Shown in pieces: positions 11,971-24,425 of a stretch of 64,000 bases of DNA (positions are counted from its first letter, which is position 1; the number at the start of each line of letters is the position of its first letter). Source of the stretch: Lichenostomus cassidix (Eukaryota; Chordata; Aves; Passeriformes; Meliphagidae); the NCBI GenBank assembly GCA_008360975.2, contig CM039199.1, positions 2,000,530-2,064,529 on the forward strand, written 5' to 3'. A program made the position numbers and the translations under genes. The notes under the pieces are model-generated. The model had not been told where the DNA came from, searched no databases, and saw only the letters and a program-made list of their open reading frames with translations.

Positions 11971-12484
11971 TTAGCAGCCATAGAAAAGACAAAGAGTCTT
12001 CTCCATCAGCCTGCTGGAGCCCTTTGGTTTACTAGACACTCTTGGCTTAGGATGCACTGTTGACTTTTAGGGAAGGGTTGTCCCACAGGTTGGCTGGGAT
12101 GATGGGCAGAGCTCTTTCCTGCTCCTTCTCCAGCCTCAAGCCCTGCAGGGAGCTCAGCTCAGAGCTGGCTGAGCAGGGACAGAGCAGACATGTGTGGTAG
12201 CAGCTCTTCCTTCAGCCCTTGGCTTCTCTGGGGGTGAGTTAAAAATAGATTAAAGAAGAGCAAGCACATGATGGAGTGTGAACTTCCCTGTGCCTGGTGG
12301 CACCTGAGCTGCAGCACAGCCCCAGCCTGGGCTGCTCTGGAGGGACTGCAGTGACCCAGAGGGGTGGCTGAGTGTCAGGGCTGGAGTTCTGGTCAGGAGC
12401 TGGGAGCAGAGCAGAGCCAACCTGGGAATTCATCAGGGAGGGAACTGGAATGGGAGAACTGCCGGGTGAGAAAAGAGCAATGGA

Positions 12485-12885
12485 CCTGGGAAGGGTCTGG
12501 AGCCCCAGGAGCAGCTGAGGGAGCTGGGAAAGGAGCTCAGCCTGGAGCAAAGGAGGCTCAGGGGGACCTTGTGGCTCTGCACAGCTGCTGACAGGAGGGG
12601 ACAGCCAGGGGGTCAGGCTGAGCCAGGGAACAGGGACAGGAGGAGAGGGAACAGCCTCAGGCTGGGCCAGGGGAGAGTCAGGTTGGATTTTGCAGAAAAT
12701 TTCCCCTTGGAAAGGTTTGTCCAGCCCTGGCCCAGCTGCCCAGGCAGGGTGGATTCACCATCTCTGGAGGGTTTAACAGCCCTGTGGCACTTGGGGACAC
12801 AGTCAGTGGTAGCCTTGGCAGTGCTGATGGAACAGTTGGACTCCATGATCTTTTACACCCTAAACAACTCTGTGATTTGATCCTG
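12485..12885 (+). mobile_element. CR1 LINE 3' fragment, subfamily B, about 0.4 kb
   Basis: Runs from GAAGGGTCTGGAGCCCCAGG through AGCAAAGGAGGCTCAGGGGG, CTGCTGACAGGAGGGGACAG and CAGCCTCAGGCTGGGCCAGG to the 3' end with TTGGACTCCATGATCTTTTA and ACAACTCTGTGATTT. Nearly the same sequence occurs at 56810 and 59825 in the same orientation. Confidence 0.92.
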
Positions 12886-15800
12886 ACCTCACCTACCAGC
12901 ACTGTAGTGCCAGAAAAGCTCCTGACTTCCAGCAGGTCAGGATATCCCTGTTCTACTCTTTTAGCTCCCTTTCCCCACACTTGCACTGTACCAGCTCTGC
13001 CTCTTCCCTGCAGACACAGGGGAGGAATTACAACAAATAATCCATGGTCTTGTACTTCTGAGTAAACTTAAAAAAGTCATTCCAGAGGTCTGCTGGATGA
13101 GCAGCTCATTAAGAGATGTAAACATTTCTGAAAGGCTTCTTCAGTGCTTCTGCAGAATGAATTTTTCAGCTCTTTTCTGTTGTCTTTAATTGGCTAAAAA
13201 TGGAGGCCATTGGGTTCTTCCTCACCCAGGAGGGGAAGGGGAAAGATGCTGCACTGGTGGTCATGGAAGGGGCAGCAAAGGACAATTTTTGGGAGTGCTG
13301 TGAGACTCTGGATAGCGATAATGGATGGTAGAGGATTTATATCCTGAATTATGACCCTTTCTGCATGTTGCCCCTGGGGTTTGCCTTGCAGAAATGTTTC
13401 CAAGAGGACAGGGCACGGGAGCAGGAAGCTGCAAGTCAGATTGCAGAGGCCCCACGAGCTTCTCTTTTATCCCTTGTAGATGTGAAACATTGACTCAAGT
13501 TCTGAAATCCTGAGAAATGGATATTGAAAATCTCGGAGGAGCTCCCCTGCTCTGAAAGATCGTCTCTCATTAGCATCACATCAAGGATGCTCCTTGAAAA
13601 GAGGAATCTTCCCTGTGTATCAGTGGGCCATTAAATGCCCTGCTTGATTTGTGTCCTGTGGTTTCTGAAGGAGAGATTTCTTTTTTTTTTTTTAGCCTGG
13701 TTCTGTGTGGGAGAGAAAAAAAGGCAAGGGAGTATTAATTGCTTACAAATGTTCTTTCCAAAGTCATGGAAAGGCTGAGCCCCTGGAAGGGATCTTTGTA
13801 GAAGTTCTGGTGTTTCCCAGCACAGGAGCTGGGCTTTAGCCAGCAGGTGAGAAAAGCCTGTAGGGAACAAGGTGGGTCTGGAATGAGGCAGAAGGATGCC
13901 AGGAGTGGCTGGGTGTCTCCTCTGCCTTGGAGGAGGTGTCCTGCTCCCAGAATATCCTCCACCAGCCCTGGGAGCCACCAGGCTCTGATCAGTTCAGAGC
14001 AGCAAGGAACTGTCCTAAAATGACAAAGTCTGCCAGCAGCAAAGGGAAGCCAGGAGCAGATGGTTCATAAAGCATTGTGTCGGCTCTGTGAGTTATCAGT
14101 TTCATTTACTGATAGCAATGACAGCCCTTTATTATCAGCTTGGCCAAGGCAGTCTTCTTTTGGTCTACAAGATCCATCTCCTCATCCTCCTGCTTTTGCT
14201 CTTTTGCCCTGGGAGGAAGGAGGGTGTTCAGCATGAACTCCATGCCCTGGGTGTGGAACACCTCCCTCCCTCACCTGGTAACACCATGGTGGATGTTTTA
14301 TTTCTCTCTGTATCCCAGCACTTCCCACCAAGCTCCCCAAGGACTGAGCAGCCACGTGTGGAATCCACAGCAGCAGCAATTCCTGCTGCCAAGGCCCTGG
14401 GGTGGGAATAGTTGGAGCAAGGTGCTCCCAGGGGCAGTGAGGTGCCAGTGGTCACCCAAAGCCCCACATCACTCTGGGAGGGCAGGATTGAGCCCCAGGC
14501 TGTGCTCTGAGAGCCCAGCACCAAATCCCAGCCTCTCCCAGCATTTTTCCTTGCTTTACCTGCCTCTTCTAGGCTCAGCTCTCAGTCTGGCACAGTGTGG
14601 AATTGAAAAGAAATGATCCTGCTGGGAAAAGCCCATTGTGTTACATGGCATATCCTGGAAAAGCTACCAGGTGTGGAGCCCCTTCCTGGCACACCCAGAG
14701 CTGCACCTTTAGTGTCCTAAAACCCAAAGAGCTCTGGGGAGTGGTGTAGGATGGCCCAGGCACCCTCAGCCCTGCCACTGGTGACCCCCAGCCACTCCAA
14801 GGTGGCACAGCAGGACTCTGCAGCCTCTGCCAGGACAGTGCCAGCAGCAGGGGAGGCACTTTGCTGTGTAACCCGTGAGGCTGATTTTGGGACAGCCCTG
14901 TCACTCCAGAGCCTGGCTGTCCCCAGGCAGCTGCAGAGAGCCCTCAGGGGCTTTGGCAGAGCTCAGCTCTGCTGCTGAAAGAGAAGCTGCAAATGTCTCA
15001 AGTGGGCCAGTTCTCTGGAAGGACCTGGCACTGCTCCTGCAGGGATGTTGGGTGTTGGTGTTTCACATCCTTTGCCCCTGAGGCCCCAAGGGAGTCCAGT
15101 TGTGCAGAGATTTCCAAAAGCTGTGGCGAAGTATAATGATTTCATACTGATTTCATCCAAATCAGAGGGTGATGGTACAAGCCACAAGGACAGCCTGGCT
15201 CTGGAAAGTGGGACAGCAGCACCTCTGTCTTCCCAAAAGCAGTCATCTTTGGGAAGGCTCTAGAATCACTGTGTACTTAGCAGCAGCAGAGCTGTGCTGC
15301 TGTGTGCCCACAATGGCTCCAAAATCCTGACACAACTACCACTGCTGCTGGCTGAACACAACTTTGGGATTTAAAAGCAGCTTTGAAGGGCTTGGGAGGG
15401 TGGAGGGAATGTGGCAGGGGACATATTTGGGATATCTCCACAGCCCTAAGGGACAGGGAGGGCTGGCTGGGAGCTCTGGAACACAAGAACCTGCAGAGCT
15501 GGGCAGGGCTTGGGGAGGGTGGTGTGGCACAACTCAGCCCCAAAGGCACTAAGAGCAGGGAAAACACCTGAAATCCAGGCTGATGGCCACAACTCTGCAG
15601 GTATTTTGGTGGAAAAGCTCCCTGCTGCATTGCAGGAATAAGCAGGTGACCAGCTCAGGGAATCTGTGGGGTAACCCTCATTAATGTTGAGCTTCTCCTG
15701 CGGTATTTGGGAAGCCAGTGGGATGGATTTCAGAGCCATTTTCCTCAGAGCAATCAGAGAAAAGAGGGATCTGCCCCAAATGGATGAGGTTCAGCACTGT

Positions 15801-17159
15801 AGGTGTCCAGGTCACCTTTGGGATTAGATTTGGTTCTGAGCACCTCTAAGCACTGCTGAGCCATTTGCTTCAGTGCAAGAATTGAGGTTTTGGGATGCAA
15901 TTACTCCTCCTCATGAGCCACAACTTCATGAACTCCTGTAACTGCCACTCACTGGCAATGGAAACATTTACAGGAAATGAACTTCTCAATGGACAATGGC
16001 TCCTGCCCCAAAACTTCCAGCAGGATCCCTTGGTTTTCTTCCTGAGATTAGTATGTTCCCATCCAGCATCATCCTGCTCAGTATTCAGCCTCTGAAATGA
16101 GGGAGGGGAACAGAAGTGAGGCAGTGGAGTTGAAAATGCAGGTTGACAACAATAAGGAGAGCTAAACTCTCCCAGAGCCAAGCTGGAATGCTGAGCATCC
16201 TCACCACCCACTGGATTCATCTCTGGGATCTGTCTCAAGAAAGTTGCTGGTGCTCAGCACCTTGCAGGATTTGTCCCTTTGTGCAAGGATCAGACAAATA
16301 CTGGCATATTTATCTGCTGAGTTTTCAGCAGGAAAATGGATGAGTTTGGAATTACTCACCATATGTTCCCCTTTGGGCATCAGGCTCTGCACTCTGTGCC
16401 TTGCTGCTGGGGACTGGAGTGATGGAGCAGGGGAGGATCTCAGCCCTGGCTCCCCCAGCCTTCCCCCTTTGCTCAGCACCTTTGAAACACCAATATTTAA
16501 TGCAGTGTCTTCCCCTCCTTCTGCTGCAGCTCCCCCCGGACTTTTCCACCCACTTGTGCACTCAGCATGTTCTGCTCCCCCTCACATATGGCACTCAGAA
16601 TTTTCCCTGCATTGAAACCCTAACTCAGGGAAGATTTGATGCTCCAAAAACTGTAGCAGTGGAATTAGCACCATGAAAATATGGAAGGGAAGGGGATTCC
16701 ACCCAGGAAATAACAGAGGGGTCTGTCTGCAGCATGTCCTGCTGCTTTGGTGAGTAGGGGCTGGGTGGAGCTTTTGGAGGAGCTGAGGATTTAATCAGGG
16801 TCACTATGAACTTTGGGAGAGGGCAGGACAGAGCCTGGCTGTGTCCCTGCTGGGGTGGGGCTGTCAGCAGCTGTGTCCCCAAGGCCATGCCCTGCCCAGG
16901 CTAGGCTGGCCCTGTTCCCTCAGCCTCTCCTCCTCCATCCTGGGACCTCTGCTGAGCCCACTGCCCTGGGCTGGGCCTTCCCTCCCATCCCTGCCCTCCC
17001 AGTGCCTCTGCAGGGCAACTGCTGCTGGAGAAACCACCTGGGTGTGAACCAGGCAGGAGACAGCTGGGATGGGCAGGCAGAGGTTGTGTGGGGTGTTCAG
17101 GGACTCTGAGAGCAGTGCTGGTGGTGGGACATCCACACTGCCTCATGGCAGGGATTGTT
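12886..17159. other. Unique intron sequence, 4.3 kb
   Basis: No CR1, tandem repeat or exon recognised beyond short T-runs (for example 13680-13694). The open frames here are short and lack splice-site or protein support. Confidence 0.55.
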
Positions 17160-17540
17160 TCCAGCTCTGTCCTGAGGATGAGCCCAGCTCTGTCCTGATC
17201 AGGATGAGGATGAGGATGAGCCCAGCTCTGTCCTGATGAAGATGAGCCCAGCTCTGTCCTGATGAGGATGAGCCCAGCTCTGTCCTGATCAGGATGAGCC
17301 CAGCTCTGCTCTGATGAGGATGAGCCCAGCTCTGCTCTGATGAGGATGAGCCCAGCTCTGTCCTGATGAGGATGAGCCCAGCTCTGCCCTGAGGATGAGC
17401 CCAGCTCTGCTCTGATGAGGATGAGCCCAGCTCTGCCTGAAGGATGAGCCCAGCTCTGCCTGATAGGATGAGCCCAGCTCTGTCCTGAGGATGAGGATGA
17501 GCCCAGCTCTGCCCCAAGGATGAGCCCAGCTCTGTCCCCC
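17160..17540. repeat. Minisatellite, about 26-bp unit, about 15 copies
   Basis: Tandem array of GATGAGCCCAGCTCTGTCCT-type units. Most are 26 bp, with shorter (23-24 bp) and longer variants made by gain or loss of GAGGAT steps. The core GAGCCCAGCTCTG occurs 14 times, plus one partial copy. The array reads through as an open frame of 150-213 codons on the - strand, giving a repetitive Ala-Gly-Leu-Ile peptide; this is a property of the repeat and not a gene. Confidence 0.95.
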
Positions 17541-18301
17541 ACAGGGTCCCTGGTCCCTGCCCTGCCCTGCCAGCCCTACAGCTGCCCATCCTCACTGCAC
17601 AGCTTTGTCAGGGAGGCCAAAGGAAGCTCTCAGAGTTCAGCTCAGTTTGCAGTGAACACTGCCCTGATCAGAAAGCTGCAGAGCACATCAGATCTGAGAT
17701 CTGCTCACTCCTATCACTGTCATCACTACTGCTGCTGAGGCTCCTCTCTGCAGCCAGTGCCTCGGCCGTGCTGCCAACATATGGCCTCAGTAAATGAGTG
17801 TCCAGTTGGTGCCCTGGAGCTGAGCCAGGCAGCTGTGGCAGCAGCAATGTGTGGGCACACGCAGGCAGAGGGCTCTCTGCATTCCTTGGGAAGGCTGCTG
17901 GGATTTTTAGGTCAAATGTCTGGAGTGAGCAGCTTTATTTGGTCCTGTTGGCACTTGTCCACGCGTTGAATAATGTTTGCTCTTAATCCTGGGGCAGGAA
18001 TCTGCTTTGCCTCAATGTGATCCTGTGATGACAAGGGGAACAGGGAACTCTGTTTTCCAGAGATGTAGTAAATTTATTGGCCCTGGATCCAGCCTGCCTG
18101 GGATAGGGCTTGCAGTGAAGCTGAATTATTTTAAAAATTTTACCTGTTTATTCTCAAGGCCCTGAGTGTGCATCACCTTTAACCAGCAGAGAGGAGCTGC
18201 TGCTGCTGTGCTGCTGCTCAGGGAATGGTGGCAGAGGACAGAGCTGAGGTGGGACTGGGATGGCATCACCCCTGGAATAATGTCACCTCTGGAGCTGCAT
18301 T

Positions 18302-18512
18302 TCACAGAATCATGGAATGGTTTGGGTGGAAGAGACCTTAAATCCATCTTGTTCCATGGCAGGGACACCTTCCACTGTCCCAGATGCTCCAAGTCATGTC
18401 CAGCCTGGCCTTGGACACTGCCAGGGATCCAGGGGCAGCCACAGCTTCTCTGGGCACCCTGTGCCAGGGCCTGCCCACCCTCCCAGGGAACAATTCCCTC
18501 CCAATATCCAAA
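18302..18512 (-). mobile_element. CR1 LINE 3' fragment, subfamily A
   Basis: Begins with the tail TCACAGAATCATGGAATGGT and reads through ATGGCAGGGACACCTTCCAC, GGATCCAGGGGCAGCCACAG and CACCCTGTGCCAGGGCCTGC to GGGAACAATTCCCTCCCAAT. The element is truncated beyond that point. Confidence 0.92.
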
Positions 18513-20119
18513 TTTCCTTGTGCTGATCACTGTTCATGGGCTCTGTTCAGCTCAGTCCCACGTGGAGCAGCACAGAGCTCTCGTGCTGGCTGGAAATGTC
18601 AGAAGTCACAGTTTAAATGCTGGGGAGTTTTTCCTGAAATGTTGTATTTCAGGCAGAATGAAGGCAAGGACCTTTCCAAGAAAACAGGATTGGAAAATAC
18701 TCTGATTCTGTCTATCAGATATGTTGTTGAATGTTTTGCTTGTCAGGACATCCAGGGCATGCATGAAACACTTCACACAAAAATAGATCAGGAAATTAGT
18801 TACCTAAATGATGAAGTTTTATAAGAATAACCTGAGCTCTGTGGCAGTGCTTCCCCAGCACCCCTTATATTTCCTGCTATTTTTCCATCTTCTCTTTGTT
18901 GCTTGGGAGTACAGAACTGAGACAGTGGAATTTGCTGGCAGTTCTCACGTTCCATAAAGAATTCCAAGGATTTTAAATCCCCTCCCTGAGCCTGGGAGAT
19001 GCCATGCAGATGTGGAACAGTGAACTGAGGGAGTGCAGTCAGCTTCTGCAGGGGGTTATTTTTCACAAGGGCCATTCTCACTGTCTCAAACCTGTATAAA
19101 TTTTATTAATAGAGGCATTAGAAATTGTATTGCCTTTCTTATCCTCGTTGGCTGATGGAAACAACTCTTATACCACCAGTTTAATTTCTCTCAAGTACTG
19201 CACTAAAGTGCTTTCCGTGTTTGTACAAATGAAAATACCTTCTTTGAAAAATTAAATGGAAGATGTCTGGTTGTTTTCCAGCCAGAATCCCTGATCCTTG
19301 TGTTGTTCATGCCCATAATGAATTATTCTCTTCAATCCCAAAGGCAGCTCCCTCCAACCCCAATTTCTTCTTAATTTGTGCTGAGCCATTAACACGAGAG
19401 AGCCCCAGACAAGTGCCTGTGGTGGGGGTGACCTTGGGGACAGCATTCCCTGCTTTGGAATCCAGTTTTCCCTGGATTGCTGTGGGCAGAACTGCTCCTG
19501 GCAGCTCCTGAAATGCCACTTCTGAAGCCTGCAGCATTTTCTAAGCCAGCTGCTCAGCTCTCAGTGATTTTTGTCAGGGATTTTGATTTCCATTGTTATT
19601 TGGTGGGAAGGACACGGCCATGTCTTTGTGAGGCTGAATGGCAAGCAGGCATTGATGTCATCTGAAGCAAAAATATCACTTTGGGGATTTTTTTGGGGGG
19701 TTAATCTAATCAGTTTTCAAGTCTGAGGAAACAGTTAAGAAGTTAAGAGAAAATAGCTAAGAGGAAAGAGTTAAGAAGGCTGGGAAGCAACAGGCAAGGG
19801 GTTGTGGTGGTTCTGTAGTGGGTAAAAAAAACCCAAACTGGTTGATAAAGAGTTGCTGAGGGGGTTGTGATGTCTGGATCCCCCAGAGCCACCAGAGATC
19901 ATGGCACAATCTGAGCCCTGTCTGTCCCTGTGCTTGGACTCTCACTGGGGTTTGTCCCTGATGACAGAGAGGGACTGTAGTGGCTTTTTCTCCCCCAGCA
20001 TCACCCTCTTTTAGCCCTAAACCATTTGCCATCTCTCAGAGAGGGTCTTGTTGATTGTTTACATTGCGCAAATGAGTGGCTGATAGACGTACAAGAAAAC
20101 CCTGAAGCAGCTGGTGTTG
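18513..20119. other. Unique intron sequence
   Basis: Mostly featureless. The AT-rich part at 19080-19265 is repeat-free and complex. A short run of GTTAAGA-like words occurs at 19732-19775. Confidence 0.5.
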
Positions 20120-20350
20120 AATAGTGGGAGAAGAGGAGGTTGTGTGGAGACCTCACAGCTCCTCCCAGGGTCTGCAGGGGTTCCAGGGAAGGCAGACAGG
20201 GACATTGTATCAGGAACTGGAGGGACAGGACAAGGGGAATGGGGTCAGACTGACAGAGGGGAAATTCAGGAAGGAATTCCTCCCTGTGAGGATGGTGAGG
20301 CCCCAGCAGCTGTGGCTGCCCCTGGATCCCTGGAAGGCCTGGTTGGACCA
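20120..20350 (+). mobile_element. CR1 LINE fragment, subfamily A, missing its 3' terminus
   Basis: It has ACAGGACAAGGGGAATGGGG, CAGACTGACAGAGGGGAAAT, GAATTCCTCCCTGTGAGGAT and CTGTGGCTGCCCCTGGATCC, then breaks off shortly after GGTTGGACCA. The usual 3' end with the ATTCTG-type tail is absent, so a later deletion is likely. Confidence 0.85.
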
Positions 20351-22130
20351 AACGCTCTTTCCGAACTGAACCTGACTGCAAAACCCTTTCTCCCCTTGAG
20401 CCCAGATTTCCCATCAGTTGGACAGGGAGGGGTTTGGATTTAGGCCTGGTGGGACTGATTGTTGCTTTGCTGAGGGAAGAGCCTGAGCTGCCTGTCTGCC
20501 TTTGCACATCTCCAGCTCCTGCACACCATTCCAGTCACCTTGTCCCTTCCCAGTGGGAAGCACAGAGCTTCCAGTCCAGCACTGGAGTGAATCCCCAAAC
20601 CTCCCTCCTGGGTGCATTTCGGTTTGCCTGGGATGTCTGTGAAGAAATCCAGGATTGCTGCAGCTTGGAAAAGCTCCTGCTCAGAGAGATGAGAGATGTT
20701 CCCCTCTGGATGGATCCCTTGGCTGCTCCAGAGGCTGGGAATCAGCTGGAGTCAGCAGCCATCCCCTCGAGGTGTGCTGCTGTATCCAGGAGGAGAGGCA
20801 GGCTGGAAGTGCCAAGTGCTGCCCATGCTGGAAAACAGGGAAACCAGGAAACCAAAGGACGTTTTAAGATCAACTCTGCAAGAATAATTGTGATGTTAAA
20901 TTCATGCAGCTCTCACTACAGAGCTACACAAACGTTTTCCCATTAAGGAATTACTCACTCTTGCAGGTTTTTCCAGAGCAGTAGGATGAGAGTTTGCTGC
21001 TCCTGAGTCCAAATCCAGTGGATTTGGGGGCAGCCAGGCAGTGGTGGGACACTGCCTCTCCTCCTTTAACCTGGGATCCATCCTGGCAGAGAATGTGTTG
21101 TTTTTCCAGTCCAAATGGTCCAATTCAAGTGCAAGGGATGGGTGGAACAAGTGGTGAGCAGGAAAAGATATAACATGCAGGGCACGGAGCCTGGGATGGG
21201 GAGAAGGAAGCAGAAGGGGCTGTTAGCCAGGGCACCAGCCTCTTTCTCTGCAGTTTAGTTCCAGCTTCCCTTAAAATTCCTGCTGTTTATCCACTTTGCC
21301 CACACGGGAGCCAGAAGCTTTCCTGCTCGTTTCTGTCAAATTAAATTAATGGGGAGAAAAAACAACCACACAGATGCTCCAAATCCCAGGCTGGAACTGC
21401 AGAGTTTTGGCTCTTGCATCTGACTCTCAGTGTGGTTCAAAAGCAGCTCTGGAGGCACTTGGGGCACTCAGAAAAGGCAAAAGAGCAGCAATTATTGTGT
21501 TTAAAGGGAGAGTGAATTTTCCAGCCGGCTCTGAAAGGTGAGCTGTGGAATCTGAGATCCTTGTGTGGGATCACTTTCTGCATGGGCTGATTTCCTGTGG
21601 CAAGGCACAGGGGTTTTCTAATGCCTACATTTGCCAGATGAGCTTTTTTTGTTAAAATAATTGTATTAAAAACCAGTTGGGAAGCAGCTGGGAGGGGCAG
21701 GGATGGAAATCCAGAAAGTGGCACAGAACCTGGGCGTGTGCTCTGGAGATTTGACTCTTTTGGGGCAGTTTGGTTTTTCCAGGATCACTCTGAGTCATCT
21801 CCTGGGATGGAGAGCAGCTCCAGCTCCAGTGGAGTCCCAAAAGCACTGGGCTGAGCTTGTGCAGCTCCCCCAGGGCAGAACCTGTGGGTGCAAATCCCAT
21901 TTCTGTGCAGGGAACAAGGGAGGCACAGCAGGTATCAGCCAGCTGCCTTTGCCTCCTGCTCGTTGCTCTGCCAAGGACCATGAGCCAGGGGGAGATGAAA
22001 TCAATTTATGGCCTTTCCATGCCTAAGAACCTAGATTGTCCTTCTGGGAAATGGCTTTGATTTGGCTCTTTATGGGCAGCTTAGACCTTCTCCTGCCACC
22101 TCTCCAATGGCCCACCCTCTGCTATCAGTC

Positions 22131-22315
22131 TCCTTTTCCTTTTCCCTTTTCCTTTTCCTTTTCATTTTCCTTTTCCTTTTCCTTTCCTTTCTCCTTTTTC
22201 ACTTCCCCTTTTCCCCTTCCTTTCCTCTCTTCCTCTCCTTCTCCTTCTCCTTCTCCTTCTCCTTCTCCTTCTCCTTCTCCTTCTCCTTCTCCTTCTCCTT
22301 CTCCTTCTCCTTCCC
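22131..22315. repeat. Polypyrimidine microsatellite (TTTTCC then CCTTCT hexamers)
   Basis: About 185 bp almost wholly C and T on the + strand. It begins with TTTTCC-type units, passes through an irregular middle, and ends with about 13 regular CCTTCT units (22237-22312). Long mirror-like purine/pyrimidine tracts can form triplex DNA. The open frames of 82-145 codons across it are low-complexity artefacts. Confidence 0.95.
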
Positions 22316-22704
22316 TCATTCCCAGGATAATTGGGTTACCAGGGATCCTCCAGATGAAGGGCTGGGATCTCATGGTGACCCCAGGAGTGCTGCCTCAGTG
22401 ACCATGGATTTCCTTTGTCTCCTAAAACCTGTTGGAGGCTGGGAGGAGTTCCAAACCCTTCAGGTGATGACAGCAGTTTTATTTATTTATCAGTGGTAAT
22501 TAGAGTGAGCCGGTTTGGCCTCAGTGGAAGCAGCTCTGGAGCAGGATGAGGGTGGAATGTGTAAAATCAGGGATGAGAAGCTGTTCACTGCCAAGGATGT
22601 GTTTAGGGTTTTGTTGACTTGGAGTTAATGAGAAGATCAGGAGTAAACACTGATCCTATGGACGGAAAATACATATTTTGGGATTCTTTCACATCTTCTA
22701 ATTG

Positions 22705-22752
22705 CAAACATTTGGGGTCCCTTCCAACCCAGACCAGTCTGGGATTCTGTGA
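22705..22752 (+). mobile_element. CR1 LINE terminal 3' remnant
   Basis: Only the last 45 or so bases of a subfamily A copy are visible: GGGGTCCCTTCCAACCCAGA followed by CCAGTCTGGGATTCTGTGAT. The upstream sequence is unrelated. Confidence 0.75.
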
Positions 22753-24104
22753 TGGTTCAGTGCTATTGATGAGAGCAAAGTTTTGGTTTGTTTTTCCCCA
22801 ATCTGGCAGATTTTGCCCCAGGACAGGTTATTTCCAGTGCCTTTGCTGCCCCTGCTTCCCTTTAGTGCAGCTCAGCTGCAGGCAGGGAGCAGCAATTCCT
22901 GGGAATGTCAATCTGTGCAGTTTTGTGGGACAGGACTAGTGGATTTTTAGAAAAACTGCCAGGCAAGAATCTCTGAAAGGCATCACAAGGCATCAATTTG
23001 GGGTTTAATGGTACTCTGAATTCCCAGTGAATTCCTCAGTGAGAGCCTGCCAGCCACAATTGAGTGTCACCTGTGAAAATGTCAGTGTCACCTCTCGGAG
23101 CAGAGGCACAGGGATGAGGAGGTTCTGCGGCTCAGCAGCAGCTGTGAAGTGCTCAGATGAGTTCCAGGTGGGGATTAGGAACCTTTCCATGGCAGCACTT
23201 GTCCCCTGGAGGTTATGTACACATTTATCCCACAGCTCCAGGAGAGTTTGGGGCTCTCTTCGATCTCCTCCTTAACATTTCCACCTCCTGCACCTGCAGC
23301 TGGCATCCAGATGTTGCAGCTCCTCCTTGCCTCTTCCCTGCTCTGCCTTAGGCTGTTCAATCAGCACCTTTTTGTCTGATTAACATTCCTGATTAAAAGC
23401 TAAAGTGCAGTGAAAGTGCTCCTGGCTCTTTTGGCATGTGGTGCTTTGGAGAAAAGGAGGGCACAGAGGGCAGAGTTGTTCTTCCCTGGAGTAAAACCAC
23501 AGTGCTTCCTGGCACAGGACTGGAGTTTTTGTCTTGCCTTCCCACTGCTGATTTTCCACAAGCAGGAAGCCTCTGCAAAGATGCATTATAAATGCAATTT
23601 AGGTTTGTCCAAGGATCAGAGGGCAGCTGGGTTGGAATTCTTGGCATGTGTCCTTAGGGAATGAACTCGTGGCAGCTCCTGATGATGATCCACTGGCAAA
23701 GATTCCCTGCTGATCCAACTTCTTTGTAGGACTTCAGGCAGTGACATCCCCTCCCTCCAGCCTTTCCCAGCCTGTGGATTCCATCAATCTGGATTTGTTG
23801 AAAGGCTGCAGCCTGTTGGAGCTTTGCCAGGGCAAACTGCAGATCCTTCCCCCCCGGAATCTGACACTGCTCAGCTTTGGGGCAAAACACAAGAAGACTC
23901 AGCCCTTTGGCCACAGAACCCCTGGAGTGTGGGGCAGATCCTTCCTGATGGGAATGGTGAAGCTCTGGGGATTCCCTGTGCCCAAGGGTGTCACCTTTCC
24001 CCAGAAGTTGGGAGCAGCAGCTCCCTCTGCTCCCAACTGTGCTTTTATCCATCAGGATACAAACCCACCTTGCAGAGCTGGAAACACCCCATGGCACCCC
24101 CTCA

Positions 24105-24425
24105 CTAGAGGAGCTCCAGGAGAGCTGGAGAGGGACTGGGGACAAGGGATGGAGGGACAGGACACAGGGAATGGCTTCCCACTGCCAGAGGGCAGGGAGA
24201 GATGGGATATTGGGAAGGAATTCCTCCCTGTGAGGGTGGGCAGGCCCTGGCACAGGGTGTCTAGAGAAGCTGTGGCTGCCCCTGGATCCCTGGCAGTGTC
24301 CAAGGCCAGGCTGGACAGAGCTTGGAGCAGCCTGGGACAGTGGAAGGTGTCCCTGCCATGGCAGGAGTGGCACTGGATTTGCTTTAAGGTCCCTTCCAGC
24401 CCAAACCATTCTGAGAGTCTGTGTT
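24105..24425 (+). mobile_element. CR1 LINE 3' fragment, subfamily A
   Basis: Reads AGGAGCTCCAGGAGAGCTGG, GAATGGCTTCCCACTGCCAG, GGGATATTGGGAAGGAATTC, GCAGGCCCTGGCACAGGGTG and CTGTGGCTGCCCCTGGATCC, to the 3' end CCAAACCATTCTGAGAGTCT. Apparent frames of 229 codons (+) and 280 codons (-) across it are not genes. Confidence 0.92.

Noticed and set aside
16901..17595. 213- and 150-codon repetitive frames on the - strand
   Set aside because: They are produced by the 26-bp minisatellite; there is no start context, splice or homology support.
22036..22499. Phe/Ser/Pro-rich frames of 121-145 codons
   Set aside because: They are translations of the pyrimidine microsatellite.
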